DNA from: Flavobacterium terrae
GTDB lineage: Bacteria; Bacteroidota; Bacteroidia; Flavobacteriales; Flavobacteriaceae
DNA length: 64,000 bases
Assembly: GCF_900142035.1 (NCBI RefSeq)
Contig: NZ_FQZI01000003.1
Coordinates: 434,001 to 498,000, forward strand
Direction of reading: 5' to 3'
Below are positions 33,418 to 43,053 of the stretch, in pieces. Positions within the stretch are counted from its first letter, which is position 1. The number at the start of each line of letters is the position of its first letter. The position numbers and the translations under genes were made by a program. The notes below the pieces were generated by a model, which had not been told where the DNA came from, ran no database searches, and saw only the letters and a list, made by a program, of their open reading frames with translations.

Positions 33418-34034
33418 TATTTTTTTCTTTCAATTGTATAAATTGTATCTTGTTGATATAAACTGTAGAGTCTTAATGGAGATATATTAATTTTTTGATT
33501 GGTGAAGTTTTCAGAGATATTAATTTCATCTACACTAGACATTAAGTCTGTTTCATAATCATTTAAAGTTATATCTAAATTGTCCCTCTGCACTTTATCT
33601 ATTCTAAATGAACTAAAATGTCCATTAAATAAACGTACATGATATATATCTCCTATTTTGGGATCTTTAATAAGCTTATCTTCTTCATTATCAACTAAAA
33701 TATCATTTAAATATGAATATCCTATAAGCCCAGCTATTATAATTACTCCGGAAAACATCCAAAATGGGTATCTTGAATTACCATTTTTTTCATTTTCTCT
33801 TTTTATTTTTGATTTTATCTCATCTGTAAAAGTATATTTATCGAATGTCTTTTTACAATTTGAACATTCTACAAAAGTCTTTTTTTTATAAGGAAAAAGT
33901 GGAATCCAGTAAATATGTGCATATTGTCCATATATGCTATAAATCATAGAAGTATTTGTCTCACATTGAGTACAATTTGTATTTATTATTTGGCCACTTT
34001 TTATGTGTGAACCTTTCCAACCGTAAACTATCAT
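33417..34034 (-). CDS. Zinc-ribbon membrane protein of unknown function
   Basis: The 205-residue protein has two CxxC pairs, NCTQCET near residue 20 and ECSNCKK near 56, forming a probable zinc ribbon, then one membrane segment (about 94-112, FWMFSGVIIIAGLIGYSYL) and a C-terminal domain of about 90 residues. I do not recognise the family. It lies between ddl (6 bp) and coaD (1-base overlap). Confidence 0.65.
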   Translation of the reverse strand: MIVYGWKGSHIKSGQIINTNCTQCETNTSMIYSIYGQYAHIYWIPLFPYKKKTFVECSNCKKTFDKYTFTDEIKSKIKRENEKNGNSRYPFWMFSGVIIIAGLIGYSYLNDILVDNEEDKLIKDPKIGDIYHVRLFNGHFSSFRIDKVQRDNLDITLNDYETDLMSSVDEINISENFTNQKINISPLRLYSLYQQDTIYTIERKK

Positions 34035-34040
34035 TTAATA

Positions 34041-35012
34041 CTATTTTAATCCTAATTCTATGGCGTTAGAAAATAAGTCAGATAATGATATTCCTGCTTC
34101 TCGTGCTTGTTGAGGAATCAAACTTTCATTTGTAAGCCCAGGAATCGTGTTCATTTCAAGCATATGTGGTTCGCCATTCACTAAAATATATTCACTGCGT
34201 GAAAAACCACTCATTTTTAGCACTTCGTAAGCTTTTTTTGCCACTTCACGAACTCTTGATTCAACATCTGGCGTTAATCTAGCAGGAGTTATTTCTTGAG
34301 ATTTGCCCAAATATTTTGCCTCATAATCGAAGAAATCATTTTCAGAAACAATTTCTGTAATAGGCAATACTATTATTTCTCCTTTATAATTTATAACTCC
34401 AACAGAAACTTCTGTTCCATCAAGAAAACTTTCAATAATGATTTCATTATCTTCTTTGTAAGCGTTTTCTACTGCAGTCAAAAAATCTTCTTTTTTATGC
34501 ACTTTAGAAATTCCAAAGCTAGAACCTGATTTATTTGGCTTTACAAAACATGGCAAACCTACTTTATCTATGATTTCATCAACATTGATTTCATCTCCAT
34601 GGTTTAAATAGAAAGAAGTTGCTGTTTTAATTCCGTATGGTTTTAGAACTGATAGCAAATCTCTTTTATTAAAAGTCAGAGCCGCTTGATAATAATCACA
34701 TGATGTTTGTTTAATTCCTAATAATTCAAAGTAAGCTTGCATTAGCCCGTCTTCCCCTGGAGTACCATGAATGGCATTAAAAACACAATCAAATATAACT
34801 TTACTACCATTAACTATAACCGAAAAATCATTTTTATCTACAACATATTCATTATCATTATCATCTACATACACCCATTTTTCTTTGAAAATGTGAATTC
34901 GGTATCCTTTATATTTTGTTTGATCTAAATTATTATAAACTACGTTTCCGCTTTTAAGTGAAATTTGGTACTCACTTGAGTAACCTCCCATAATAATGGC
35001 GATATTTTTCAT
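34041..35012 (-). CDS. ddl: D-alanine--D-alanine ligase
   Basis: The 323-residue ATP-grasp enzyme has the Ddl motifs GGYSSEYQISLKSG, GTPGEDGLMQA, CFVKPNKSGSSFGISKV and the Mg-binding LEMNTIPGLT. It makes the D-Ala-D-Ala end of peptidoglycan precursors. It heads the minus-strand run with coaD. A TAATTTTG box lies 21 bases upstream of the start. Confidence 0.96.
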   Translation of the reverse strand: MKNIAIIMGGYSSEYQISLKSGNVVYNNLDQTKYKGYRIHIFKEKWVYVDDNDNEYVVDKNDFSVIVNGSKVIFDCVFNAIHGTPGEDGLMQAYFELLGIKQTSCDYYQAALTFNKRDLLSVLKPYGIKTATSFYLNHGDEINVDEIIDKVGLPCFVKPNKSGSSFGISKVHKKEDFLTAVENAYKEDNEIIIESFLDGTEVSVGVINYKGEIIVLPITEIVSENDFFDYEAKYLGKSQEITPARLTPDVESRVREVAKKAYEVLKMSGFSRSEYILVNGEPHMLEMNTIPGLTNESLIPQQAREAGISLSDLFSNAIELGLK

Positions 35013-35033
35013 AAATTGTATTTGTGTTTAAAA

Positions 35034-35041
35034 CAAAATTA
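35034..35041 (-). promoter_or_regulatory. -7 box upstream of ddl
   Basis: TAATTTTG on the minus strand fits TAnnTTTG, 21 bases before the ddl ATG. The divergent PASTA gene box lies 38 bases away. Confidence 0.4.
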
Positions 35042-35078
35042 TCATTTTTTTTGAAATGAAATCGCTTTAGTATTTTTA

Positions 35079-35086
35079 TATCTTTG
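35079..35086 (+). promoter_or_regulatory. -7 box upstream of the PASTA gene
   Basis: TATCTTTG fits TAnnTTTG and lies 16 bases before the ATG at 35103. The nearest TTG (35051-35053) is 25 bases upstream, a little far. Confidence 0.4.
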
Positions 35087-35102
35087 CAATAAATGATTTT
35101 TT

Positions 35103-35708
35103 ATGAGTTTCAAAAAATTCCTACTTAGCTTTACTTTTTTCAAACAATTAGCAATTGCTTTTCTTATTGTTTGTGCTTCATTATTTTTATTTATGTATTG
35201 GATAAGTTTTACTACTAATCATGGACAAGAAATTGCGGTACCTAACTTAAGTAAACTTACTCTTGAAGAAGCTGAAGATAAATTGGATGAACTCGATTTA
35301 GACTATGAATTATTAGACACTGTAGATTACAATGCTGCTTTTCCAATTCATTCTATTGTACAGCAGGATCCTTCTCCAGGAGCTAAAGTAAAAGAAAACA
35401 GAGTTATTTATGTAAAAATAAATGCTTCAGGATATTCTAAAGTTAGATTACCTGAACTAGTACAAAAAACATATCGTCAAGCCGTACCTACTTTAAAAGC
35501 TCTAGGTCTGGAAGTTGGCGATACAACTTACATCCCTAACCTTGCAAAAGATATGGTTCTGGAAATGAAAGTTGCTGGAAAACCAATAAAAGCTGGCCAA
35601 CAAGTACTTAAAATGACTAAAGTGGATTTAGTTTTAGGAGATGGTAAAATTGGCTTTGAAGAAGCTGATTTAGACGAAATTAATCAAGCAACAGATTCTA
35701 TAGAATAA
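35103..35708 (+). CDS. PASTA domain membrane protein
   Basis: One N-terminal membrane segment (about 14-36) is followed by two to three PASTA repeats (VPNLSKLTLEEAEDKL, VRLPELVQKTYRQAV, IKAGQQVLKMTKVDLVLG), which bind peptidoglycan or muropeptides in other proteins. There is no kinase or transpeptidase domain. The stop overlaps the start of the pseudouridine synthase gene by one base. Placement next to ddl hints at a cell-wall role. Confidence 0.88.
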   Translation: MSFKKFLLSFTFFKQLAIAFLIVCASLFLFMYWISFTTNHGQEIAVPNLSKLTLEEAEDKLDELDLDYELLDTVDYNAAFPIHSIVQQDPSPGAKVKENRVIYVKINASGYSKVRLPELVQKTYRQAVPTLKALGLEVGDTTYIPNLAKDMVLEMKVAGKPIKAGQQVLKMTKVDLVLGDGKIGFEEADLDEINQATDSIE

Positions 35709-36754
35709 TGAGTCAAGATATTTTTGAAAACGAAGAATTAGAAGACGAGTTATACGAACATCATAAATTTATTTCTCCAAAAGGTCAGTCTATTTTAAGG
35801 GTAGATAAGTTTTTAATGCAACTTATTGAAAACGCTACCAGAAATAAAATTCAACAAGCGGCTGAAAGAGGAAATATTTTTGCCAACGGAGTTCCTGTGA
35901 AATCGAATTATAAAGTAAAACCTTTTGATGAAATTAAGGTTATGCTTTCGCATCCTCCTTTTGAAAATCATATTATTCCTGAAAATATACCTTTAAACAT
36001 TGTTTACGAAGACGATGCTTTACTTGTTATAAATAAACCTGTTGGGTTAGTCGTACATCCTGGACATGGTAATTACACTGGTACACTAGTCAATGCTTTA
36101 GCGTACCATTTTGACAACTTACCCATGAATAGTAGTGAGCGTCCTGGATTAGTTCATAGAATTGATAAAAATACTTCTGGTCTCTTAGTTATTGCAAAAA
36201 CAGAAACTGCAATGACATATTTAGCCAAGCAATTTGAAGATAAAACCACAGAAAGAGAATACATCGCTATCGTTTGGGGTAACATAAAAGAAGACGAGGG
36301 AACCATCGAAGGAAACTTAGCTCGTCATGCAACAGACAGAATGCAAATGGCAGTATATGCAGACCCAAACATTGGAAAACCTGCTATAACACATTATAAA
36401 GTTATTGAGAGATTTGGCTATGTAACAGTTGTTTCATGCATATTAGAAACAGGAAGAACTCACCAAATTAGAGCTCACATGAAGCATATAGGTCATCCTT
36501 TATTTAGTGATGAAAGATATGGTGGTCATTTAATTTTAAAAGGTACAACTTTTACAAAATACAAACAATTTGTAGAAAACTGTTTTAAAATATTACCTCG
36601 ACAAGCACTTCATGCCAAAACACTTGGCTTTGAGCACCCAGTAACTAAAGAATATATGAGATTTGATACAGAGATCCCTGAAGATATGAAAGAGTGTATC
36701 GAAAAGTGGCGAAATTACTCAAAATCACATATATTTGATCAACTAGAAGATTAA
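35708..36754 (+). CDS. rluD: RluA/RluD-family pseudouridine synthase
   Basis: An S4 RNA-binding domain (about 30-95, LRVDKFLMQLIENATRNKIQ) precedes the catalytic domain with HRIDKNTSGLLVIAK, where the Asp is the nucleophile, and GRTHQIRAHMKHIGHPL. Length 348 residues is normal for RluD, which modifies 23S rRNA helix 69. The exact target is assigned by family only. Confidence 0.9.
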   Translation: MSQDIFENEELEDELYEHHKFISPKGQSILRVDKFLMQLIENATRNKIQQAAERGNIFANGVPVKSNYKVKPFDEIKVMLSHPPFENHIIPENIPLNIVYEDDALLVINKPVGLVVHPGHGNYTGTLVNALAYHFDNLPMNSSERPGLVHRIDKNTSGLLVIAKTETAMTYLAKQFEDKTTEREYIAIVWGNIKEDEGTIEGNLARHATDRMQMAVYADPNIGKPAITHYKVIERFGYVTVVSCILETGRTHQIRAHMKHIGHPLFSDERYGGHLILKGTTFTKYKQFVENCFKILPRQALHAKTLGFEHPVTKEYMRFDTEIPEDMKECIEKWRNYSKSHIFDQLED

Positions 36755-36760
36755 TTACTA

Positions 36761-37714
36761 ATGGGACACCATGCATTACGTAAGGATATGACTTGTTTAA
36801 ACTGCAATCATGTAGTTGAAAAAAGATACTGTCCTAATTGCGGTCAAGAAAACACTGAAACTAAAGAATCATTCCATTATCTTTTTACACATACCATTGA
36901 AGATTTAGTACATTACGATAGCGGATTCTGGAAAACAATTAAATTTCTATTATTCTATCCTGCTAAACTTACTACTGAATACCTTTCAGGCAAAAGAAAA
37001 ACTTATGTAGCTCCTGTAAAACTTTATATTTTTATAAGTTTCATCACTTTTTTTATTCTTTCTGTTATTAACTCTTTTGAAGAACATAAAGAAACTCCAT
37101 TAAAAAATACCAATACTCAAGAAGAAATAATAAAAGAAGATAATATTAGATTATCTGAAAGTAAAGGAAATGTAATAAAATTAGATTCAACAGAAATACA
37201 ATCAAAATTAGGAAAAGAAAACAATCAAACAGTCAAATGGCTTTTCTCAAAATTTAGAGATTTTGAGAAAAATTCTAAACAAAAAGACTTTAATAAAAAA
37301 TTCTCCAAAACATTTTTTAGCACCATACCTAAGGCTTTATTTATTTTCATGCCTTTATTTGCTTTCGTATTATGGCTTTTTCACGATAAAAAGAAATGGT
37401 ATTATTTTGATCATGGCATTTTTACAATACATTACTTCTCTATGATTTTACTTTCTTTTACCATAAATGAAATAATCACTTTGGTTTTAGATTATATGTT
37501 TAAAGGCGAAATAGCAGATACAATAAACGGTTTTATAGCTTTGTTCTTAATTCTTTGGTGGATGTTTTACTTTTTTAGATCACATAGCCGTTTTTATGGA
37601 GAGAAAAAATGGATTTCTAGAATAAAAGGAACTTTTATTTTAGGGATTAATACTGTTTTTTTAATAATCACAATATTAATATTAGTTACCTATAGTGCAC
37701 TAAATGTTAATTAA
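36761..37714 (+). CDS. DUF3667 membrane protein
   Basis: The 317-residue protein begins with a double CxxC zinc ribbon (CLNCNHVVEKRYCPNCGQEN) and the DUF3667 hallmark LVHYDSGFWKTIKFLLFYPAK. Four to five membrane segments follow, with a charged loop of about 110 residues after the first. The family is common in Bacteroidota and has no known function. It is 6 bp after rluD and may be cotranscribed. Confidence 0.85.
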   Translation: MGHHALRKDMTCLNCNHVVEKRYCPNCGQENTETKESFHYLFTHTIEDLVHYDSGFWKTIKFLLFYPAKLTTEYLSGKRKTYVAPVKLYIFISFITFFILSVINSFEEHKETPLKNTNTQEEIIKEDNIRLSESKGNVIKLDSTEIQSKLGKENNQTVKWLFSKFRDFEKNSKQKDFNKKFSKTFFSTIPKALFIFMPLFAFVLWLFHDKKKWYYFDHGIFTIHYFSMILLSFTINEIITLVLDYMFKGEIADTINGFIALFLILWWMFYFFRSHSRFYGEKKWISRIKGTFILGINTVFLIITILILVTYSALNVN

Positions 37715-37774
37715 TTCTAATAAAATTTGGTAATAATTTAGTATTAGTTAAATTCGTTTAACAATTATTAAATT

Positions 37775-38833
37775 ATGAAAAACCAAATCGCTATTTTATC
37801 ATTAGCACTCGTAACGTTTACCAGTTGCACGAGTCAAAAATCGACTGTAGCTAAGTTAAGTACAAACCCAACCTCATTAGAATCTAATAGCACTGATGTT
37901 GAAAAATACATTAAAACTATCACTGCAGAAGATTTAAAAACACATCTTTATATAGTTGCGTCTGATGAAATGCAAGGAAGAAATACTGGTGAAGAAGGTC
38001 AAAAAAAAGCAGGTAAATACCTTATAGATCAATACACTAAAAACGGAGTTCCTTTTCCTAAAGGAGTTAACTCCTATTATCAACCCATTCCTTCTTCATA
38101 TTTCCAAAAAGCTTTTAGTCCTAAATTAGGGAATTCAGAAAACATTTGGGCATTTGTTGAAGGTTCAGAAAAACCAAACGAAATATTAGTTATTTCGGCA
38201 CACTACGACCACGTAGGAATGAAAAATGGTGAAATCTACAATGGTGCCGATGATGATGGTTCTGGAACTGTGGCATTATTAGAAATTGCTCAAGCTTTTC
38301 AACAAGCTAAAAACGAAGGAAAAGGGCCTAAACGTTCAATATTATTTTTACATGTAACAGGTGAAGAACATGGCTTACACGGTTCTCGTTATTATACCGA
38401 AAATCCTTTATTTCCTTTAGCAAAAACTATCACAGACATTAATATCGATATGATTGGGCGTCGTGATAAATTACATGAAGACAGTAACAACTATGTTTAC
38501 ATAATTGGTTCAGATTATCTTTCGTCAGATCTTTATAATATTACAGAAGCAGCAAACAAAAAGTTTGTAAACCTTAATCTAGATTATAAATACAACGACC
38601 GTAACGACCCTAATCGTTTTTACTACCGTTCAGACCATTATAACTTTGCAAAACACAATATTCCTGCAGTATTCTTGTTTAACGGAACACACGAAGATTA
38701 TCATCAACCTACAGATGAACCTAGTAAAATTGAATACGATGCATTGGAAAAAAGAACTCAATTAGCTTTTGCCATTGCTTGGGAATTGGCAAACAGAAAA
38801 GACAGACCAGTCGTAGATAAATCTGGGAACTAA
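37775..38833 (+). CDS. M28-family zinc aminopeptidase lipoprotein
   Basis: A lipoprotein signal ends TFTSC near residue 18. The M28 domain carries the zinc ligands in SAHYDHVG, GADDDGSGTVALLE, VTGEEHGLHGS and NIDMIGRRD, and the last His in NGTHEDYHQPTDEPSKI. Length 352 residues. It probably removes amino acids from peptides at the cell envelope. All zinc ligands are visible. Confidence 0.92.
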   Translation: MKNQIAILSLALVTFTSCTSQKSTVAKLSTNPTSLESNSTDVEKYIKTITAEDLKTHLYIVASDEMQGRNTGEEGQKKAGKYLIDQYTKNGVPFPKGVNSYYQPIPSSYFQKAFSPKLGNSENIWAFVEGSEKPNEILVISAHYDHVGMKNGEIYNGADDDGSGTVALLEIAQAFQQAKNEGKGPKRSILFLHVTGEEHGLHGSRYYTENPLFPLAKTITDINIDMIGRRDKLHEDSNNYVYIIGSDYLSSDLYNITEAANKKFVNLNLDYKYNDRNDPNRFYYRSDHYNFAKHNIPAVFLFNGTHEDYHQPTDEPSKIEYDALEKRTQLAFAIAWELANRKDRPVVDKSGN

Positions 38834-38848
38834 AATTAATGGCACATC

Positions 38849-38905
38849 GGCTGCTTAAGCAGCCGTCGGGCTATTCGCGCTACATGGTAGCTTGCTTCTA
38901 TCCCT
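38849..38905. repeat. Structured intergenic element, copy 1
   Basis: It holds a 16-base perfect palindrome (GGCTGCTTAAGCAGCC) followed by an imperfect hairpin, GGGCTATTCGC with GCTTCTATCCC, around an inner GCTAC/GTAGC stem. Read on the minus strand it has the layout GGGATAGAAGC-hairpin-GCGAATAGCCCG, similar to 46350-46404. No coding frame is present. Confidence 0.45.
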
Positions 38906-38930
38906 TGTGCAAAAAACATATACAAACAAA

Positions 38931-38960
38931 AAAGCCCTGAATTACTTCAGGGCTTTTTTT
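38931..38960. terminator. Hairpin terminator
   Basis: Stem AAGCCCTGA / TTCAGGGCTT followed by a T run lies between the M28 peptidase gene and the tRNA on the opposite strand. Confidence 0.8.
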
Positions 38961-38964
38961 CTGG

Positions 38965-39038
<74 letters not shown>

Positions 39039-39105
39039 CATTTATGCGTTTGCGAGTGCAAATATAGAGTAAAACTTGAGTTCTGCAAAAGTTTTTTTCA
39101 AAAAT

Positions 39106-39822
39106 TTATCGTAAATCTGTTAAGCTATTGACTGCCAAATACCTTTCTACTGTAAAACCCTCCGCAAAATCTGTTCCAATGAGCCTTCCAAGGTCCTGAG
39201 CACGGTATTTTACACTATCTAGAAAGTTTTTAGAAGTAATAGGCGTCTCAGGTTCGTCTGCATCAGGATTATAAAATTGAGAATCATATGCTAAAATTGA
39301 CTCCATTTTAATATCCATAAAACCAGTAACATCAACCACAAAGTCTGGTTCTATATTTTTCCATTGAATATAATGATAAACTAATTTAGGTCTCCAAGCA
39401 TCTTGTATACTACCATCAAAACTCGTTTCAATTTTTGGCAAACCAGATAAAAAACAACCATCAGACACTAATTTACTACCTTTACCATGATCAATGTGTC
39501 TATCATCAATAGCGTTGCATAAAACTATTTCAGGCTTGTATTTTCGAATCATTCGAATAATTTCCAATTGATGCTTTTCATCATTCTTAAAAAAACCATC
39601 TCTGAAATTTAGATTCTCTCTAACAGAAATAGAAAGAATTTTTGCTGCTCTCTCAGCTTCAATATCCCTAATTTCAGCCGAGCCACGAGTTCCAAGCTCT
39701 CCCCTAGTCAAGTCAATAATTCCAACTTTTTTACCAAGAGAAATTTCTTTAGCAATTGTGGCTGCACAACCTAGTTCCACATCATCAGGATGAGCGCCAA
39801 AAGCCAATATATCAAGTTTCAT
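39106..39822 (-). CDS. bshB1: Bacillithiol biosynthesis deacetylase BshB1
   Basis: The 238-residue enzyme has the zinc motif GAHPDDVELG at residues about 9-18, DLTRGELGTRG and the DRHIDHG His motif, all as in BshB1. It deacetylates GlcNAc-malate to GlcN-malate in bacillithiol synthesis. A second bacillithiol gene, ytxJ, lies near 51.7 kb. Length is standard. Confidence 0.95.
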   Translation of the reverse strand: MKLDILAFGAHPDDVELGCAATIAKEISLGKKVGIIDLTRGELGTRGSAEIRDIEAERAAKILSISVRENLNFRDGFFKNDEKHQLEIIRMIRKYKPEIVLCNAIDDRHIDHGKGSKLVSDGCFLSGLPKIETSFDGSIQDAWRPKLVYHYIQWKNIEPDFVVDVTGFMDIKMESILAYDSQFYNPDADEPETPITSKNFLDSVKYRAQDLGRLIGTDFAEGFTVERYLAVNSLTDLR

Positions 39823-39850
39823 AATATTGTATTTGAAAATTTAAAGCAAA

Positions 39851-40909
39851 TTACAAAATTCGCTTCATTGTTTTAGTTTTGTTTACTGTTTCTTCCCATT
39901 CAGCTTCGGGATTACTGTCTTTTGTGATTCCGCAACCCACATAAATTTGAACTTGTTTTCCTTGAATTTTCATACATCTCAAATTGACATACAAATCCGA
40001 TTCAATATCATTTGTATTAACATTTAAATTCAATTCACCTAAAAAACCAGTGTAAAACTCTCTTTCATAACCTTCGTTTTCGAGAATAAAATCACGAGCA
40101 GATTGCTTTGGCAAACCGCAAACCGCAGGAGTTGGATGCAAAATATCAACCACATTTTTAAGATTTGAATCATCATTTAATGTACCTTCAATATCCGTTC
40201 TTATATGAAGTAAATTACCAGCTCTTGTTGTGTAAGGATTTGATAACTGAACATGAGAGGTTTCATTTTTTAGATTTTCTACTATGAAGCTCGTAACAAA
40301 CTCTTGTTCTTCGCGTTCTTTATTTTTCCAAAAAACAACATCATTTCCTTGAAAAGGTTGAGTTCCAGCTAGCGACATTGTATTGAAACTCTTTTCTTTT
40401 GCATGCAATAATTTTTCTGGAGTTGCTCCCATCCACATTCCTACTTTTGGGTGAAACCAACAATAACAAAAAGCTGTAGAATAATGCTGTAACATTCTTT
40501 CAAAAACTTTTTCGAGATCAAAATCAGGAACATTAAGAGACTCAACACGTGACAAAACTACTTTACTAAAAGTACCATCATTTATAGCATTAATCCCGCT
40601 TTGAACTAATGTAATAAAATCTTCTCTATCTTGTTCATTGGTCACTGACTCCATAAATCTTTCTTCACTAGCTTCAGCCAAATGTGGAGCTGCAAATTTA
40701 ACCTCAGATTGTTCTAGAGGAAAAACGATAGGTTTATCATCTAAGAAAGAACTAAATAGGAATCCTTCTTCTTTAAAATCTTCAGAAAAATACAAATGAT
40801 CGTTTACCTGAAAAACACCAATAACTGTTCTCGAATTGGGTTTTCTATAAACAACAAAGGGCAAGTTTTGCTTTAAATGCAATTTTACTTTTTCAAAAAT
40901 AGGACTCAT
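39851..40909 (-). CDS. menF: Isochorismate synthase (chorismate-binding)
   Basis: The 352-residue protein has the chorismate-binding domain: GATPEKLLHAKEKSFNTMSLAGT, RTDIEGTL, LHPTPAVCGLPKQSA and YTGFLGELNLN, a pattern of isochorismate synthases. It feeds menaquinone synthesis. The hotdog thioesterase gene 1 bp upstream fits a role in the same pathway. The N-terminal third is divergent, as usual. Confidence 0.88.
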   Translation of the reverse strand: MSPIFEKVKLHLKQNLPFVVYRKPNSRTVIGVFQVNDHLYFSEDFKEEGFLFSSFLDDKPIVFPLEQSEVKFAAPHLAEASEERFMESVTNEQDREDFITLVQSGINAINDGTFSKVVLSRVESLNVPDFDLEKVFERMLQHYSTAFCYCWFHPKVGMWMGATPEKLLHAKEKSFNTMSLAGTQPFQGNDVVFWKNKEREEQEFVTSFIVENLKNETSHVQLSNPYTTRAGNLLHIRTDIEGTLNDDSNLKNVVDILHPTPAVCGLPKQSARDFILENEGYEREFYTGFLGELNLNVNTNDIESDLYVNLRCMKIQGKQVQIYVGCGITKDSNPEAEWEETVNKTKTMKRIL

Positions 40910-40910
40910 A

Positions 40911-41336
40911 CTATTTTTTTAATGGCAGTACAATGTTTGTTAATTTACAAAGTGAAATCATTGTGTCGTTTTCATCTACAATTTTAATTTCCCATAAATG
41001 AACTAAACGTCCTTTATGAATCATTTTTGCAGTAGCAAACACTTCGCCAGACCTTTTGCTTTTAACATGATTTGCAGAAATTTCAATACCTCTTACCTCT
41101 TCATTTTCTCTATCTATAAACATAATCGAAGCAGCACTTCCTACGCTTTCTGCTAATGCAACTGTTGCTCCACCGTGCAATAATCCCATAGGTTGATGTA
41201 CAGAAGGGTTTACAGGCATTTTGGCTTTTAGAAAATCTGGGCCAACATCAATAAATTCAATTTTAAGGGTTTGCATCAAAGTGTTTTGACACATGAGGTT
41301 AAATTGGTTTAAAACCTTTTCTTTATCAAAGGACAT
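40911..41336 (-). CDS. menI: PaaI-type hotdog thioesterase, probable DHNA-CoA thioesterase
   Basis: The 141-residue protein has the PaaI hotdog pattern QPMGLLHGGATVALAESVGS with the catalytic acidic residue, and GRLVHLWEIKIVDE at the end. Its gene lies 1 bp before menF, so hydrolysis of DHNA-CoA in menaquinone synthesis is the likely role. The substrate is inferred from context; related enzymes act on phenylacetyl-CoA. Confidence 0.75.
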   Translation of the reverse strand: MSFDKEKVLNQFNLMCQNTLMQTLKIEFIDVGPDFLKAKMPVNPSVHQPMGLLHGGATVALAESVGSAASIMFIDRENEEVRGIEISANHVKSKRSGEVFATAKMIHKGRLVHLWEIKIVDENDTMISLCKLTNIVLPLKK

Positions 41337-41454
41337 AGTAAAAATTTAGTATATCAAATTTACAAAAAATAGTGCAAATAGCTCTTTTTAAAGAATAAAA
41401 ACATTTTTTACTCGTTAAAACATTTTGCTTATTTTTATCAAAAATTAAACCTAA

Positions 41455-42999
41455 ATGCGTTATTCAATACTACTCTTAGTTGTCACATTTATATCGTTGA
41501 CCTCTTGCCGAAAAGATTTTGACACTAAACCCAGCAATGGACAGCTTGAGTTTTCTAAAACTACAGTTTATTTAGATACTGTTTTTACTAATACAAGTTC
41601 GAGTACTTATACTTTAAAAGTATACAATAGAAGTAATGATGATATACACATCCCTTCTATTGCACTTGGCCAAGGTGATAATTCAAAATATAGAATTATG
41701 GTTGATGGAATGTCAGGTAGAGATGGAAAAGGGAAATATTTTGAAAATGTAGAACTTTTGGCAAAAGATAGTATGTATGTTTTTATTGAAGCTACAGCGA
41801 GTATTGCAGATGCTAAGCCAACTGATTTATTATACACTGATAAGATATTGTTTGATGGAGGCTCTAACCAACAAAGTGTTGACTTAGTTACACTAATTCA
41901 AGATGCTGTTTTTTTATATCCTGAACGTTACCCAGATGGAAACGGAGGTTATACTTATGAGGAATTACAAATAGGTTCTGATCCAAGTAACACGATTCGT
42001 GGTTTTTTCTTAGATGATACTGAATTGACTTTTACCAACGAAAAACCTTATGTAATTTATGGTTATGCAGCCGTACCTCCTAATAAGATATTAAACATAC
42101 AAGCTGGAGCAAGAGTGCATTTTCATGATCAATCAGGGATTATAGTAGCTAACACTGGAAGTATTCAGGTTAATGGAGCTGTTTCTACTAATCCAGATCT
42201 TTTAGAAAATGAAGTCATTTTTGAAGGAGACAGACTTGAACCAGGTTTTGCAGAAGTTCCTGGACAATGGGGTACAATATTATTAACTGACGGGAGTACA
42301 AACAATAGCTTTAATCATTTAACCATAAAAAATGCTACAGTAGGTCTTTTTATTCAAGGACAAGATGCTACAACCGTTCAAATTAAAAATACTCAAATTT
42401 ACAATTCCTCAAATGTGGGGATTTTAGCAAGAACAGGAAAAATAAATGGCGAAAACATTGTCATTAATAAGGCTGGACAATATGCTTTAGCTTGTACACT
42501 TGGAGGAACTTATGACTTTACGCATTGTACTTTTGCTAATTATTGGACAGGAAGTTCAAGACAATCTCCTGCTGTTTTATTAGACAACACTTACAATGAT
42601 GGTCAAACTCTTTATTTTGCTGATTTAACTCAAGCTAATATAAGAAATAGCATCATTTTTGGACCAAACAATCTCGAAATTGGTTTAAACAAAAATAATG
42701 GTGCAGCTTTTAACTATGACATTGAAAACACATTAATCAAATTTAATGATGTGAGTAATCAATTTGGAAATAATCCTTTATATACTTCCATTAAAGATGC
42801 TTCAAACGCAAATGTTATTAGCAACAATCAAGCAGCAAATGACCCAAAATTTAAAAATACTGGAAAAAACAATTTGAGAATACTTTTAGGCTCTGCTGCA
42901 ATTGCAAAAGGAAACAATACTTTTATAATATCTCAAGATGCAGATGGAGTTACAAGAACATCTCCTCCTGATTTAGGAGCTTATCAGCACTTACCATAA
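41455..42999 (+). CDS. Lipoprotein with probable right-handed beta-helix
   Basis: A signal ending SLTSC marks a lipoprotein. The first 180 residues contain an Ig-like domain (STYTLKVYNRSNDDIHIPSI). From about 190 to 480 short repeating strands (for example KNATVGLFIQGQDATTVQIKN, NSSNVGILARTG) suggest a right-handed parallel beta-helix of the kind found in polysaccharide or cell-surface proteins. No catalytic residues are evident. It is followed by a terminator. Confidence 0.75.
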   Translation: MRYSILLLVVTFISLTSCRKDFDTKPSNGQLEFSKTTVYLDTVFTNTSSSTYTLKVYNRSNDDIHIPSIALGQGDNSKYRIMVDGMSGRDGKGKYFENVELLAKDSMYVFIEATASIADAKPTDLLYTDKILFDGGSNQQSVDLVTLIQDAVFLYPERYPDGNGGYTYEELQIGSDPSNTIRGFFLDDTELTFTNEKPYVIYGYAAVPPNKILNIQAGARVHFHDQSGIIVANTGSIQVNGAVSTNPDLLENEVIFEGDRLEPGFAEVPGQWGTILLTDGSTNNSFNHLTIKNATVGLFIQGQDATTVQIKNTQIYNSSNVGILARTGKINGENIVINKAGQYALACTLGGTYDFTHCTFANYWTGSSRQSPAVLLDNTYNDGQTLYFADLTQANIRNSIIFGPNNLEIGLNKNNGAAFNYDIENTLIKFNDVSNQFGNNPLYTSIKDASNANVISNNQAANDPKFKNTGKNNLRILLGSAAIAKGNNTFIISQDADGVTRTSPPDLGAYQHLP

Positions 43000-43005
43000 A
43001 CATAA

Positions 43006-43034
43006 AAAAATCCCGCTAGAAGCGGGATTTTTAT
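43006..43034. terminator. Bidirectional hairpin terminator
   Basis: Stem AAATCCCGCT / AGCGGGATTT with flanking A and T runs separates the convergent lipoprotein and glyA genes. Confidence 0.85.
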
Positions 43035-43053
43035 TTTATAAAGAGTTTTATTT